Shown here one piece after another: positions 1 to 8,409 of a DNA stretch of 64,000 nt (within the stretch, counting starts at the first letter, position 1; each line of letters starts with the position of its first letter). The translations under genes and the position numbers were made by a program. Origin of the DNA: Sphingomonas sp. Leaf9 (GTDB lineage: Bacteria; Pseudomonadota; Alphaproteobacteria; Sphingomonadales; Sphingomonadaceae); contig NZ_LMKC01000005.1 of assembly GCF_001421355.1 (NCBI RefSeq), positions 197,001 to 261,000 of the forward strand. Reading direction: 5' to 3'. The notes under the pieces were generated by a model. The model saw only the letters and a list, made by a program, of their open reading frames with translations. It ran no database searches and had not been told where the DNA came from.

Positions 1-43
1 AGCCGGACACCGGTCTTGTCATGCAGAAAAATCGAAACGCCAC

Positions 44-120
<77 letters not shown>

Positions 121-172
121 TTGGCCGTGGAGGCACGCGCCTAGCAAAGCTCGCGCGGCATTGCCAGCCGTT

Positions 173-835
173 TCAGTCGGTCGCGGACGTCTTTTGCTTC
201 GGCGCAGGCGTTTTCGGTTTGAACGCGCACAGGTCGGCGACCGGGCAGCGCCAGCATTCGGGGCGCCGCGCCTTGCAGATATAGCGGCCGTGCAGGATCA
301 GCCAGTGATGCGCGTGCAGGCGGAACGGTTGCGGTACCACCCGGTCGAGCACCGATTCGACCGCGTTCGGCGTCTTGCCGCGCGCCAGGCCGGTGCGGTT
401 GCCGACACGAAAGATATGGGTGTCGACCGCGAACGTCTCCGCGCCGAACGCGACGTTCATGACGACATTCGCGGTCTTGCGCCCGACGCCCGGCAGTTTT
501 TCGAGGGCGGCGCGGTCGGGCGGGACCTGCCCGTCATGATCGGCGATCAGCGCTTCGGACAAGGCGATGACGTTCTTCGCCTTGGTATTGAACAAGCCGA
601 TGGTGCGGATGTGCTGTTTCAGGCCGTCCACGCCCAGCGCGACCATCTTTTCGGGCGTATCGACGGTGGCGAACAATGCGCGGGTCGCCTTGTTCACGCC
701 GATATCGGTCGCCTGCGCCGACAATGCGACCGCGACCAGCAGCGTATAGTCATTGACCGATTCGAGTTCGGTTTCCGGGTGCGGATTGTCCTCCGCCAGC
801 CGCCGGAAAAATTCGAAGACGTCCGCCTTCTTCAA
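173..835 (-). CDS. nth: Endonuclease III (DNA glycosylase/AP lyase)
   Basis: Base-excision repair enzyme that removes oxidised pyrimidines and cuts the abasic site. The protein of about 220 aa shows the helix-hairpin-helix LPGVGRKTANVV followed by the catalytic-Asp segment VDTHIFRVGNRTGL. It ends in the [4Fe-4S] motif C-X6-C-X2-C-X5-C (CKARRPECWRCPVADLC). I place the start at TTG 835-833, giving (M)KKADVFEFF, because it overlaps the dapB stop as TTGA and matches where the family begins. A longer frame to 889 would run inside dapB and adds no conserved sequence. Likely translationally coupled to dapB. Confidence 0.95.
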   Translation of the reverse strand: MKKADVFEFFRRLAEDNPHPETELESVNDYTLLVAVALSAQATDIGVNKATRALFATVDTPEKMVALGVDGLKQHIRTIGLFNTKAKNVIALSEALIADHDGQVPPDRAALEKLPGVGRKTANVVMNVAFGAETFAVDTHIFRVGNRTGLARGKTPNAVESVLDRVVPQPFRLHAHHWLILHGRYICKARRPECWRCPVADLCAFKPKTPAPKQKTSATD

Positions 836-1560
836 ACGCCCAGCACCGCATCCATCGTGTAGCGGCCGGCCGGCGCGCTCGCCAGCCACAGCGCGGCGCG
901 CACCGCGCCGCGGGCGAACAGCGCGCGGTCGTCGGCGCGGTGGCCGAGTTCGATCCGCTCGCCCTCGCCCGCGAACACGACCTGGTGATCGCCGACGATG
1001 GTGCCGCCGCGCAGCGAGGCGAAGCCGATCGTACCGCCGGCACGCGCACCGACCAGCCCGGCGCGGCCGATCACGCCACTATCGGCCAGGGTGGTGCCCA
1101 TCCCCTCCGCCGCAGCATCGCCCAGCATCAGCGCGGTGCCGGACGGGGCATCGACCTTCAGCCGGTGATGGCTCTCGACGATCTCGATATCCCAGTCCGG
1201 TCCCAGCCGGCGGGCGGCATCGCGCACCAGCCGCGACAGGAGCGCGATGCCGAGCGAGGTGTTCCCGGTCTGCAGCACCGCGACCTCGGCCGCGGCTTCG
1301 TCGATCATCGCGTGATGGCGGTCGTTGAGGCCGGTGGTACCGATGACGATCGGCGTGCCCCAGCTGCGCGCGGCGGCGAGATTGGCGGCAAGGGCGTTGG
1401 GGGAGGAGAAATCAACCAGCACGTCGGCACGCGCCGCCAGCTCGGCCGGATCACCGCCCTGATCGACCCCGCCGGCGAGCGTTTCGCCGACCCGTTCGAT
1501 CTCCTGCCCGATCGCGCGTCCCATCCGGCCCTGCCATCCGAAGATACCGATGCTGGTCAC
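832..1560 (-). CDS. dapB: 4-hydroxy-tetrahydrodipicolinate reductase
   Basis: Catalyses the NAD(P)H-dependent reduction step of the diaminopimelate/lysine pathway in the cytosol. The 242-aa protein opens with the Rossmann motif IGIFGWQGRMGRAIG. It carries the family signature SHHRLKVDAPSGTA, with the catalytic His pair and the substrate-binding Lys. Length fits DapB, which is usually 240-270 aa. It is the upstream partner of nth; the two genes overlap by four bases (TTGA). Confidence 0.96.
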   Translation of the reverse strand: MTSIGIFGWQGRMGRAIGQEIERVGETLAGGVDQGGDPAELAARADVLVDFSSPNALAANLAAARSWGTPIVIGTTGLNDRHHAMIDEAAAEVAVLQTGNTSLGIALLSRLVRDAARRLGPDWDIEIVESHHRLKVDAPSGTALMLGDAAAEGMGTTLADSGVIGRAGLVGARAGGTIGFASLRGGTIVGDHQVVFAGEGERIELGHRADDRALFARGAVRAALWLASAPAGRYTMDAVLGV

Positions 1561-1675
1561 TGGTGTTTCGTCCGCCTGCTGCTTGGCGCCGCCCGACGCG
1601 ACCCCGGCTCGCGCGGTCCATGGCCCCGGCGGCGGGGATGTGCAAGCGATTGTGCCGGGCCGGGCGCGTTACCGC

Positions 1676-2035
1676 CTAGCGCTGGACCGACGCGACCGGA
1701 GCCTCGGCATATTTGGGATCGGCGGGATCGAATTCAGGCTGCGGGTCGAAGGTCCGCGAGGTCAGGGCGACATTGCCGAGGCCGAGCAGCTTGAACGTGC
1801 CGATCTTGAAAATCTTCGGCGGGCTGCCCGCGCGTTCGACGGTCACCGCATCGACATGCAGGTCGCCATGCTTGGTCCACAGCATGTGCGGCGCGAGGAT
1901 CATGTTCATGTTGTTATAGCGCACCGACAGGCAGATCCGCTGCATCAGGGCGAAGCGGATGATGTCGCTGAGCGACGCGCGCAACTCTTCGGTTGCGGTA
2001 TCGGTCGCGGACTCGGGTGCGGCGTCGTTGTGCAT
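1676..2035 (-). CDS. Small WYL-domain-like protein, function unknown
   Basis: A 119-aa soluble protein. After an acidic N-terminus of about 20 residues comes a segment of the form RICLSVRYNNMNMILAPHML...GDLHVDAVTV...FKIGTFKLLGLG. This resembles the beta-rich WYL fold used as a ligand-binding or control domain in bacterial regulators. No helix-turn-helix is attached, so it is a stand-alone domain. No clear Shine-Dalgarno is visible before the ATG. It is flanked by dapB and the DUF2306 gene on the same strand but not tightly coupled to either. The WYL assignment is by eye and moderately sure; the function is unknown. Confidence 0.6.
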   Translation of the reverse strand: MHNDAAPESATDTATEELRASLSDIIRFALMQRICLSVRYNNMNMILAPHMLWTKHGDLHVDAVTVERAGSPPKIFKIGTFKLLGLGNVALTSRTFDPQPEFDPADPKYAEAPVASVQR

Positions 2036-2082
2036 CGCAACAATTAATAACGATTGCTACCGCTCCCAGCAAGGGGCGGCGA

Positions 2083-2604
2083 TCATCCGAACGCCCAAAT
2101 CGCCATGACCCGCCCCGGCGTAAAGGCGAACAGGCCCGGAATGACCATCGCCCCCAGGAACATGGCGACCAGCCGGCGGCGATGCCGGGGAATGTCGCCC
2201 GCGCGCGCCGCGGCGATCGCGGCCCATGCGGCGACCAGCGTCACCGGTACAAAGATGTGGATCCACGACAGGCTGCCATGGTTCAGCACCCGGATGAAGA
2301 ACGCGCTGATCGCGGTCGACGCCATCAGCGCCATCCAGACCTTGCCCAGCAGCCGGTGCCGCGCCCCGCCCTTGCGCGTCAGCAGGATGTAGAGGCCGAG
2401 CGGAATGGCGGGCAGCACGCTCATCAGGTGCACGGCGACCGCCACGTCATGCGCCGCCGGCGCGGTCGGAGCGACGCCGGTCGCTGCGCGGACCAGCGCG
2501 AGGAGGCTGAGCAAGCCGAGCGCACCACCGCTCGCCACCATCACCCCGCGCAGGGCGGGCGAGACGTCGGTCGGGCGGGCGGCGGTCGGGGCGGGTGCGG
2601 ACAT
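2083..2604 (-). CDS. DUF2306 family integral membrane protein
   Basis: A 173-aa membrane protein with about four to five hydrophobic helices (for example GVMVASGGALGLLSLLALV and LMSVLPAIPLGLYILL). Conserved polar motifs sit between them, including GGARHRLLGKVWM and IPRHRRRLVAMFLGA, which is the DUF2306 pattern. The start at 2604 (MSAPAPTAARP) has an AGGA-type ribosome-binding site; the longer frame upstream is not membrane-like. It is divergent from the membrane LytTR regulator that starts at 2814, so the two probably share a control region of about 210 bp. The biochemical role is unknown. Confidence 0.75.
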   Translation of the reverse strand: MSAPAPTAARPTDVSPALRGVMVASGGALGLLSLLALVRAATGVAPTAPAAHDVAVAVHLMSVLPAIPLGLYILLTRKGGARHRLLGKVWMALMASTAISAFFIRVLNHGSLSWIHIFVPVTLVAAWAAIAAARAGDIPRHRRRLVAMFLGAMVIPGLFAFTPGRVMAIWAFG

Positions 2605-2813
2605 GATTGGCAGTTCCTGTGGTTCGATGTTGCTCCCCTCCTGCCGCCACGCGCTTCTCCCGCAAGGCGATCTGCGTGGATCGTGCCCGCCGCATCGTGG
2701 ATCGTCCGCCCTGCCCGTTCGCGATACGTGAAATGGCAGGGTCCGACAGGCCGGGCGTGCCAATCGCTGGCGCACGCGCTATCGGGAGCGGCACCCTTCA
2801 TACCGAGCCGCCC

Positions 2814-3620
2814 ATGCCCGATACCCGCCGATTGCTGATCGACCTGACCATCATGACGGTAGTCGGATTGCTGCTGGCGGTGCTGGGGCCGTTCGGCAGC
2901 TTCGGCATGCCGTTCGCGGTGCGGCTGGGCTATTGGCTGGGCATCGTGCTCGCCGGCTATGCGCTGTATCTGCCCGCAACGGTGGTCGCCACGCGACTGG
3001 CCGGGCAGCTGGCGTTGCCGGAGGCGGCGCTGTGGATCGCGGCCTGTGTCGTCGCGACGGTGCCGATGACGGTCGTCGCCTGGGCGGTCGACGGATTGTG
3101 GCAGCCGCTGCATCTGCCCACGGCGCAGGGGTGGCTGGCACGCTATGCCAATGTGCTGATCCTGGGGTCGGCGATCACTTCGATCTTCTGGTTCGGTCGC
3201 GCCCGGCGGCGGCCGGCTATGGCCGAGGGGGTCGAGGCGGTCGAGCCGCATCCGGCACCCTCCACGCCGACACCGCCGTTTCTCGACCGGCTGCCCGCGC
3301 ATCTCGGCCGCGAGCTGATCGCGCTGGAGATGGAGGATCATTATGTCCGCGCGCATACCCCCGCCGGATCGACACTGATCCTGATGCGGATGCGCGATGC
3401 GGTGGCCGAACTGGGCGGTATCGACGGTGCGCAGGTACATCGCAGCTGGTGGGTCGCGCGCGGCCATGTGACCGGCACCGCGCGCGACGGGCGCAACGTT
3501 CGCCTGCTGCTGACCGGCGGGATCGAAGCCCCGGTGGCGCGGGGACAGATGGAGGGATTGCAAGCCGCCGGCTGGATCGGGCGCAGCACGACGGTTTCAT
3601 CGCGCGCCGCAATCGGCTAG
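2814..3620 (+). CDS. Membrane-anchored LytTR-family transcriptional regulator
   Basis: 268 aa. The N-terminal half (about residues 8-135) has four hydrophobic helices. A Pro-rich linker (HPAPSTPTPPF) leads to a C-terminal LytTR DNA-binding domain, recognisable from ELIALEMEDHYVRAHT, LILMRMRDAVAEL and VHRSWWVARGHV. There is no receiver domain, so this is a one-component regulator whose sensor would be the membrane part. I chose ATG 2814 because the conserved membrane segment begins there; an in-frame ATG at 2733 is possible. It is divergent from the DUF2306 membrane protein, its most likely target or partner (inference). Confidence 0.85.
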   Translation: MPDTRRLLIDLTIMTVVGLLLAVLGPFGSFGMPFAVRLGYWLGIVLAGYALYLPATVVATRLAGQLALPEAALWIAACVVATVPMTVVAWAVDGLWQPLHLPTAQGWLARYANVLILGSAITSIFWFGRARRRPAMAEGVEAVEPHPAPSTPTPPFLDRLPAHLGRELIALEMEDHYVRAHTPAGSTLILMRMRDAVAELGGIDGAQVHRSWWVARGHVTGTARDGRNVRLLLTGGIEAPVARGQMEGLQAAGWIGRSTTVSSRAAIG

Positions 3621-3633
3621 GCGACAGCCGATC

Positions 3634-4008
3634 ATGGGAAATCTCTTTATCGTCATGGCCGGCGGCGCGATCGGCGCCGGCTTGCGACATCTCTTCGGGC
3701 GCTGGACGCTCACGACCTTTGGCCCCGGCTATCCCTGGGGGACGCTGGGCGTCAACCTGATCGGCGGGTTGGCGATGGGGCTGCTGGTCGGCATCCTGGC
3801 CCGCAGTGGCGGCAACGAACAGGTGCGCCTCGCGCTGGGCGTCGGGGTGCTGGGCGGGTTCACGACCTTTTCCGCCTTTTCGCTCGATCTGGTGAACATG
3901 ATCGAACGCGATGCACTGGCTCAGGGGCTGGGCTATGCGTTGCTGTCGGTGATCGGTGCAGGCGTCGCGCTGTTCGCCGGCCTTTCCATGACACGGGGTG
4001 CGGCATGA
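3634..4008 (+). CDS. crcB: Fluoride ion exporter CrcB/Fluc
   Basis: 124-aa dual-topology membrane protein that exports fluoride. Four hydrophobic segments are visible, along with family motifs: GGAIGAGLRH near the N-terminus, GTLGVNLIGGLAMGLLVG with the conserved Asn, and GFTTFSAFSLD with the fluoride-lining Phe and the Thr/Ser track. Full length for the family. It starts 13 bp after the LytTR gene and overlaps the next gene by four bases (ATGA). I see no fluoride riboswitch; there is no room for one upstream. Confidence 0.95.
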   Translation: MGNLFIVMAGGAIGAGLRHLFGRWTLTTFGPGYPWGTLGVNLIGGLAMGLLVGILARSGGNEQVRLALGVGVLGGFTTFSAFSLDLVNMIERDALAQGLGYALLSVIGAGVALFAGLSMTRGAA

Positions 4009-5099
4009 GCGACAACGACGTTCGGCAATTCACGGTCGGGGCCGACGACGACGGCATCCGGCTGGACCGCTGGTTCAAACGGCATCTGCCCGATACCAGC
4101 TTCAACATCGTGTCGCGCTGGGCCCGCACCGGGCAGCTGCGCATCGATGGCGGCCGGGCCCAGCCCGGCGCGCGCCTGAGCGCCGGCCAGGTGCTGCGCG
4201 TGCCGCCGCCCGAATCGGCGATCGTGGCGCAGCCCAAGCCCAAGGCCGAGCGCGCGCCGCTGTCGGCCGAACAGACCGCGTTCGCACAAGAACTGGTCAT
4301 CCACCGCGACAAACAGGCGATCGTGCTGAACAAGCCGCCGGGCCTTGCGACACAGGGTGGGACCAAGACCCACGACCATGTCGACGGGCTGCTCGACGCG
4401 CTGCAATTCGATGGCGAGAGCCGGCCGAAGCTGGTCCACCGGCTGGACAAGGACACGTCGGGCGCACTGCTGATCGCGCGCACCGCGCGGGCGGCGGCGT
4501 TCTTTGCCAAGTCGTTTTCGGGGCGGACGGCCAAGAAGGTCTATTGGGCGCTGGTCGTCGGCATTCCCGATATCTCGGACGGCATCATCGACCTGCCGAT
4601 CGCCAAACAGCCGGGCACCGGGGGCGAGAAAATGCATGTCGACGAGGAGGAGGGCCAGCCCGCCCGGTCGCGCTACCGCGTGATCGAACGGGTCGGCAAT
4701 CGCGCCGCCTGGGTCGAGTTGCAGCCGTTCACCGGGCGCACCCACCAGCTGCGCGTACACATGTCGGCGATCGGCCACCCGATCGTCGGCGACGGCAAAT
4801 ATGGCGGGCAGGCCGCGTTCCTGACCGGCGGGGTCAGCCGCAAGATGCACCTGCACGCGCGCCGCATCCGCATCGACCATCCCGATGGCGGACAGGTCGA
4901 CGTGACCGCCGAACTGCCGCCGCACTTTGCCGAGAGCATCGAGCTCCTCGGCTTCGACATGACGCTCGGCAATGCGATGATCGACGATGCGCCGCCGCCG
5001 GTGACCAAGGCTGACCTGAAGGCCAAGGCGAAGGCGCACGCCAAGAATTATCGCAAGGAACGGCGCGGCGAACGGCGGTCGCGGGGCCAGCGCGACTGA
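4005..5099 (+). CDS. RluA/RluC-family 23S rRNA pseudouridine synthase
   Basis: Isomerises specific uridines in rRNA to pseudouridine. The 364-aa protein has an N-terminal S4 RNA-binding domain (RLDRWFKRHLP...SRWARTGQLRIDGGRA, about residues 15-65). The catalytic domain contains PKLVHRLDKDTSG, whose Asp is the catalytic residue, and later PFTGRTHQLRVHM. The C-terminus is a basic tail rich in Lys/Arg (residues about 330-364). Order and length fit RluC rather than RluD, but the exact target uridines cannot be read from sequence. It overlaps crcB by four bases and the next gene by one. Confidence 0.92.
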   Translation: MSDNDVRQFTVGADDDGIRLDRWFKRHLPDTSFNIVSRWARTGQLRIDGGRAQPGARLSAGQVLRVPPPESAIVAQPKPKAERAPLSAEQTAFAQELVIHRDKQAIVLNKPPGLATQGGTKTHDHVDGLLDALQFDGESRPKLVHRLDKDTSGALLIARTARAAAFFAKSFSGRTAKKVYWALVVGIPDISDGIIDLPIAKQPGTGGEKMHVDEEEGQPARSRYRVIERVGNRAAWVELQPFTGRTHQLRVHMSAIGHPIVGDGKYGGQAAFLTGGVSRKMHLHARRIRIDHPDGGQVDVTAELPPHFAESIELLGFDMTLGNAMIDDAPPPVTKADLKAKAKAHAKNYRKERRGERRSRGQRD

Positions 5100-5674
5100 T
5101 GCACCCCGACGCGACCTTTCGGATGGGCGAGGATGCGGCACGGGCGTTCGTCCAGGACGAAGGGTTCGGCATGCTGTTCGCGACCACGCCCGACGGCCCG
5201 CGCGTGGCGCAGGTGCCGGTGGTGTCGATGGCGGATGGCACGCTGCGGTTCCATCTGGGGCGGCGCAATGCGATGACGCCGCATCTGGCGGGGGCGACCG
5301 CGCTGTTCGTGGCGCAGGGGCCGCACGCCTATATCTCGCCGCGCTGGTACGACACCGGGCCGGATGCGGTGCCGACCTGGAACTATGTGTCGGTCGAGGT
5401 GGAGGGCATCGTCCAGCCGATCGACCGCGCAGGGTTGCGCGAACAGGTCGACGCGATGGCCGACAAGTACGAAGCCGAGCCGAAATGGTCGGTTGCGGCC
5501 ATGGACCCGCGAAAGGCGGAAGGGTTGTTCGGCGCGATCACCGGCTTCGAACTGATCCCGACCGCGTGGCGCGGCACCGCCAAGCTGGGCCAGAACAAGC
5601 CGGCCGAGGTGCGCGATCGCGTCGCCCGCGCGCTGGGCGACCATCCGCTGGCGGCATGGACGCGCGACGCATGA
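5099..5674 (+). CDS. PaiB-like FMN-binding protein
   Basis: 191 aa with the split-barrel FMN-binding fold. Visible family features are an N-terminal MHPDATFRMGEDAA, an internal GPHAYISPRWY and the segment VPTWNYVSVEVEG, which characterise PaiB/FMN-binding negative regulators. The C-terminal GTAKLGQNKPAEVRDRV is also typical. PaiB was named as a transcriptional regulator in Bacillus, but most relatives are of unknown flavin-linked function, so I do not claim regulation. The start ATG overlaps the preceding stop (TGATG) and the stop overlaps the next ATG (ATGA). Confidence 0.85.
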   Translation: MHPDATFRMGEDAARAFVQDEGFGMLFATTPDGPRVAQVPVVSMADGTLRFHLGRRNAMTPHLAGATALFVAQGPHAYISPRWYDTGPDAVPTWNYVSVEVEGIVQPIDRAGLREQVDAMADKYEAEPKWSVAAMDPRKAEGLFGAITGFELIPTAWRGTAKLGQNKPAEVRDRVARALGDHPLAAWTRDA

Positions 5675-6330
5675 CCCGCCTCGCCGTGTTCGATTGCGAC
5701 GGGACGCTGGCCGATGGGCAGGCGAATATCTGCCTCGCGATGGCGCTGGCCTTTGCCGATGCGGGGCTGGCCGAACCCGATCCGCGCGACGTGCGACGGA
5801 TCGTGGGATTGAGCCTGCCGCAGGCCGTCGCGATGCTGGTGCCCGACAGCGATGCCGACCTGCACGATGCGGTGGCGGAGGGGTATAAGCGCCATTTCCG
5901 GGCGATGCGTACCGATGGGCGGCTGGCCGAGGAGCCGCTGTTTCCCGGCATCGCCGATGCGCTGACCGCGCTGCGCGACGGCGGATGGACGCTGGGGGTG
6001 GCGACCGGCAAGTCGGATCGCGGGCTGGCGCTGCTGCTCGACCATCATGGCCTCACCCGCCATTTCACGACGTTGCAGACCGCCGACCGCCACCCATCCA
6101 AGCCGCATCCGGCGATGCTGTACGCCGCCATGACGGAAGCGAACGCCCAGCCCGAAGCGACGGTGATGATCGGCGATACCGGGTTCGACATGGCGATGGC
6201 GGTCGCGGCGGGGACGCGAGCGGTCGGTGTCAGCTGGGGCTATCACGACCGCGATACGCTGATCGCCGCCGGCGCGCACCGGATGTGCGACGATGCCGCC
6301 CTGCTCCCTGCCCTGCTGGACCTGCCATGA
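5671..6330 (+). CDS. HAD-superfamily hydrolase, phosphoglycolate phosphatase-like
   Basis: 219-aa phosphatase of the HAD superfamily. Motif I is FDCDGTLADG (catalytic Asp pair, residues about 7-16). Motif II is VATGKS, and motif IV is IGDTGFDMAMAVAAG. The helical cap inserted after motif I places it in the Gph/PGMB-like group. The substrate is probably a small phosphorylated metabolite such as 2-phosphoglycolate, but it cannot be fixed from sequence. The start at 5671 forms an ATGA overlap with the PaiB-like gene; a longer frame upstream lies wholly inside that gene and is not conserved. Confidence 0.88.
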   Translation: MTRLAVFDCDGTLADGQANICLAMALAFADAGLAEPDPRDVRRIVGLSLPQAVAMLVPDSDADLHDAVAEGYKRHFRAMRTDGRLAEEPLFPGIADALTALRDGGWTLGVATGKSDRGLALLLDHHGLTRHFTTLQTADRHPSKPHPAMLYAAMTEANAQPEATVMIGDTGFDMAMAVAAGTRAVGVSWGYHDRDTLIAAGAHRMCDDAALLPALLDLP

Positions 6331-6536
6331 CCCCTGACCAAACCGCTCGCAACCGCTGGCTCGCGCTGGTCGCGATCCGCATCGCCACCGCGATGGGCGC
6401 GGTGTTCGGCCTGATCGTGCTGGCCCGCGCTCCCGATACTGCGATGCGGGTGCTGGGGGCGGCGATCGTGTTGTCGGCGCTCTATGCGATGGCGGTGGTC
6501 CCGCGTGGGCTGACCGCGAAGTGGCGCAGCAAGTGA
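6327..6536 (+). CDS. Small two-helix membrane protein, unknown function
   Basis: 69-aa protein that begins MTPDQTARNRW. It has two hydrophobic helices, roughly residues 12-32 (LALVAIRIATAMGAVFGLIV) and 42-58 (VLGAAIVLSALYAMAVV), with a short basic tail. Its ATG overlaps the HAD gene stop (ATGA) and its stop overlaps the ATP12 start (GTGA), so it is a genuine link in the operon rather than a chance frame. I do not recognise the family. Confidence 0.7.
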   Translation: MTPDQTARNRWLALVAIRIATAMGAVFGLIVLARAPDTAMRVLGAAIVLSALYAMAVVPRGLTAKWRSK

Positions 6537-7216
6537 AACGCTTCTGGCAAGACGTTGCGGTGACGGGCGAGGGCGGCATCGCGCTCGACGGACGGCCGGT
6601 GCGTACGCCGGGGCGGCTGCCGCTGGTCGTGCCGTTCCCCGCACTGGCCGAGGCGATCGCCGACGAGTGGCGCGCTGTCGGCGAAACGATCGACCCGCGC
6701 GCGATGCCGCTGACCGGCCTTGCCAACGCCGCGATCGAACGGATCGCACCCGACGCCCCGATCTTTGCCGGCGGTATCGCCGTCTATGGCGGCAGCGACC
6801 TGCTGTGCTACCGCGCCGAACCGGGGCCGCTGGCGGACGTCCAAGCGGCGGCGTGGGACCCGGTGCTCGACTGGGCGCGCGGGCGGTACGGCGTCGATTT
6901 CACCATCACCGATGGCGTGATGCCGGTCGAACAGCCGCCGCGAACGCTGGCTCGGCTGCGCGAGGCGGTGGTCGCGCTGTCGCCGTGGACGCTGGCGCCG
7001 CTGTCGCCGATCGTATCGCTGACGGGATCGCTGCTGCTGGGGCTGGCGTTGGTCGAGCGCGCGATCGATGCCGATGCCGCGTGGGCCGCGACCCATGTCG
7101 ACGAGGACTGGCAGATCGAGCAATGGGGCGAAGACACGCTGGCCGCCCAAACCCGTGCCGTGCACGCGGCGGAATATCGCGCGGCGATCCGCTTCCTCGA
7201 CCTTATCCGCGCCTGA
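6533..7216 (+). CDS. ATP12 family F1-ATPase assembly chaperone
   Basis: Alphaproteobacterial relative of mitochondrial Atp12, which binds the F1 alpha subunit before assembly. The 227-aa protein starts KRFWQDVAVTGEGGIALDGRPVRTPG, has the conserved PLTGLANAAIE segment, DLLCYRAEP and DPVLDWARGRYG, and ends with the conserved WGED block (about 20 residues after DEDWQIEQ). Start: GTG 6533 overlaps the previous stop as GTGA. GTG 6521 is four codons upstream and cannot be excluded. Confidence 0.88.
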   Translation: MKRFWQDVAVTGEGGIALDGRPVRTPGRLPLVVPFPALAEAIADEWRAVGETIDPRAMPLTGLANAAIERIAPDAPIFAGGIAVYGGSDLLCYRAEPGPLADVQAAAWDPVLDWARGRYGVDFTITDGVMPVEQPPRTLARLREAVVALSPWTLAPLSPIVSLTGSLLLGLALVERAIDADAAWAATHVDEDWQIEQWGEDTLAAQTRAVHAAEYRAAIRFLDLIRA

Positions 7217-8207
7217 CCGGGCCGCACGACCCGCCGATCGACAGCGACAGCGTGGTCGATAGCGGCGCGTCGTCGGCCACCCCCTCGATCCGGTCGATCA
7301 GCCGCGTCGTGACCGCCGCCGCCATATCGGCGATCGGGCGATGCACCGTGGTCAGCGCCGGGGTCAGCATCCGTGCCAGCATGCTGCCGTCGAACCCGAC
7401 CACCGACAGGTCGCCCGGCACGGCCATCTCCAGACCGGCGGCGACCTTCAGCACCGCCGCCGCCATTACGTCGTTCGCGGCGAAGATCGCCGTCGGGTGC
7501 GGATCGGATGCCAGCAGCCGGGTCGCCGCCGCCACGCCGCTGTCGAAGCCGTAATCCCCCTCCGCCATATCGGCGAGCGACAGGCCATGGCGGGCCAGCC
7601 CGGCGACGAATCCGGCGCGCCGTTCCTGTGCGGAGGGGGCGCCGGCAGGACCGGACAGGAGCGCGATGCGGCGATGGCCGAGCGCCACCAGATGATCGGC
7701 CACCGCTTGCGCCGCGCCCCGTTCATCGGACACCAGCACCGCGCCATAGCCCGCGAGTGCCACCGAGGAGAGCGCGACCGCCGGCACCCCCATTCGGCCA
7801 AGGGCATCGGCCACGCCGTCGATCGCCGACACCGGCGGCACGACGACCATGCCATCGACCCGCGACCGGCCCGCGAAATCGAGGACGTCCGCCACCGGAT
7901 CGCCACCGCCCGGCGCGACCGGATGGACCACCAGTTCATAGCCGCGCCCCGCCGCCGCGCCGACGATCCCACGCTGCAGCGGATCGAGCACCAGCGCATT
8001 GCGGTCGTCATGCACCAGCCCGAGCAGGAACGACCGCCCGGTCGCCAGCCCGCGCGCCCGCGCGCTGGGGCGGAATTGCAGCGCGGCTACCACCGCCTCG
8101 ACCTGCTCACGCGTGGCGGCATTGACCAGCGGCGACCGGTTGAGCACGCGCGACACGGTGCGGATCGACACGCCCGCGCGCGTCGCGACATCGGCGATGG
8201 TCGTCAT
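7203..8207 (-). CDS. LacI-family transcriptional regulator
   Basis: 334 aa. The N-terminal helix-turn-helix reads TIADVATRAGVSIRTVSRVLN (residues about 3-23) with the hinge region near residue 50. It is followed by a periplasmic-binding-protein-like effector domain (GLVHDDRNALVLDPLQRGIV, FAANDVMAAAVLKVAAG, LSVVGFDGSMLARMLTPALTTV). The effector would be a sugar or similar ligand. No transporter or sugar enzyme lies beside it, so its regulon is elsewhere or it acts on itself. Its 3' end overlaps that of the convergent ATP12 gene by 14 bases. Confidence 0.93.
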   Translation of the reverse strand: MTTIADVATRAGVSIRTVSRVLNRSPLVNAATREQVEAVVAALQFRPSARARGLATGRSFLLGLVHDDRNALVLDPLQRGIVGAAAGRGYELVVHPVAPGGGDPVADVLDFAGRSRVDGMVVVPPVSAIDGVADALGRMGVPAVALSSVALAGYGAVLVSDERGAAQAVADHLVALGHRRIALLSGPAGAPSAQERRAGFVAGLARHGLSLADMAEGDYGFDSGVAAATRLLASDPHPTAIFAANDVMAAAVLKVAAGLEMAVPGDLSVVGFDGSMLARMLTPALTTVHRPIADMAAAVTTRLIDRIEGVADDAPLSTTLSLSIGGSCGPVRRG

Positions 8208-8409
8208 GCGCCGCGGCCGGGCAGGAAAACGACATGCGGGGCAGAGACTGCCTCGGCCGTCTCCACCCCGTCACGGTTCGGCGATGCGGTGCCCGAGGGA
8301 GCGAACCACCGCGTCGTCTGGATCATCGGCAACCGGCGTCTCCTGTCATGCTCACGCAAGGCATAGGCGATGCCGGTCGCCACTGTCGAACGGTCAGGCG
8401 AGCGGACGA

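Noticed and set aside
3621..3633. Possible fluoride riboswitch for crcB
   Set aside because: Only 13 bp separate crcB from the LytTR gene, which is too short, and no pseudoknot-like sequence is seen within the upstream coding region.
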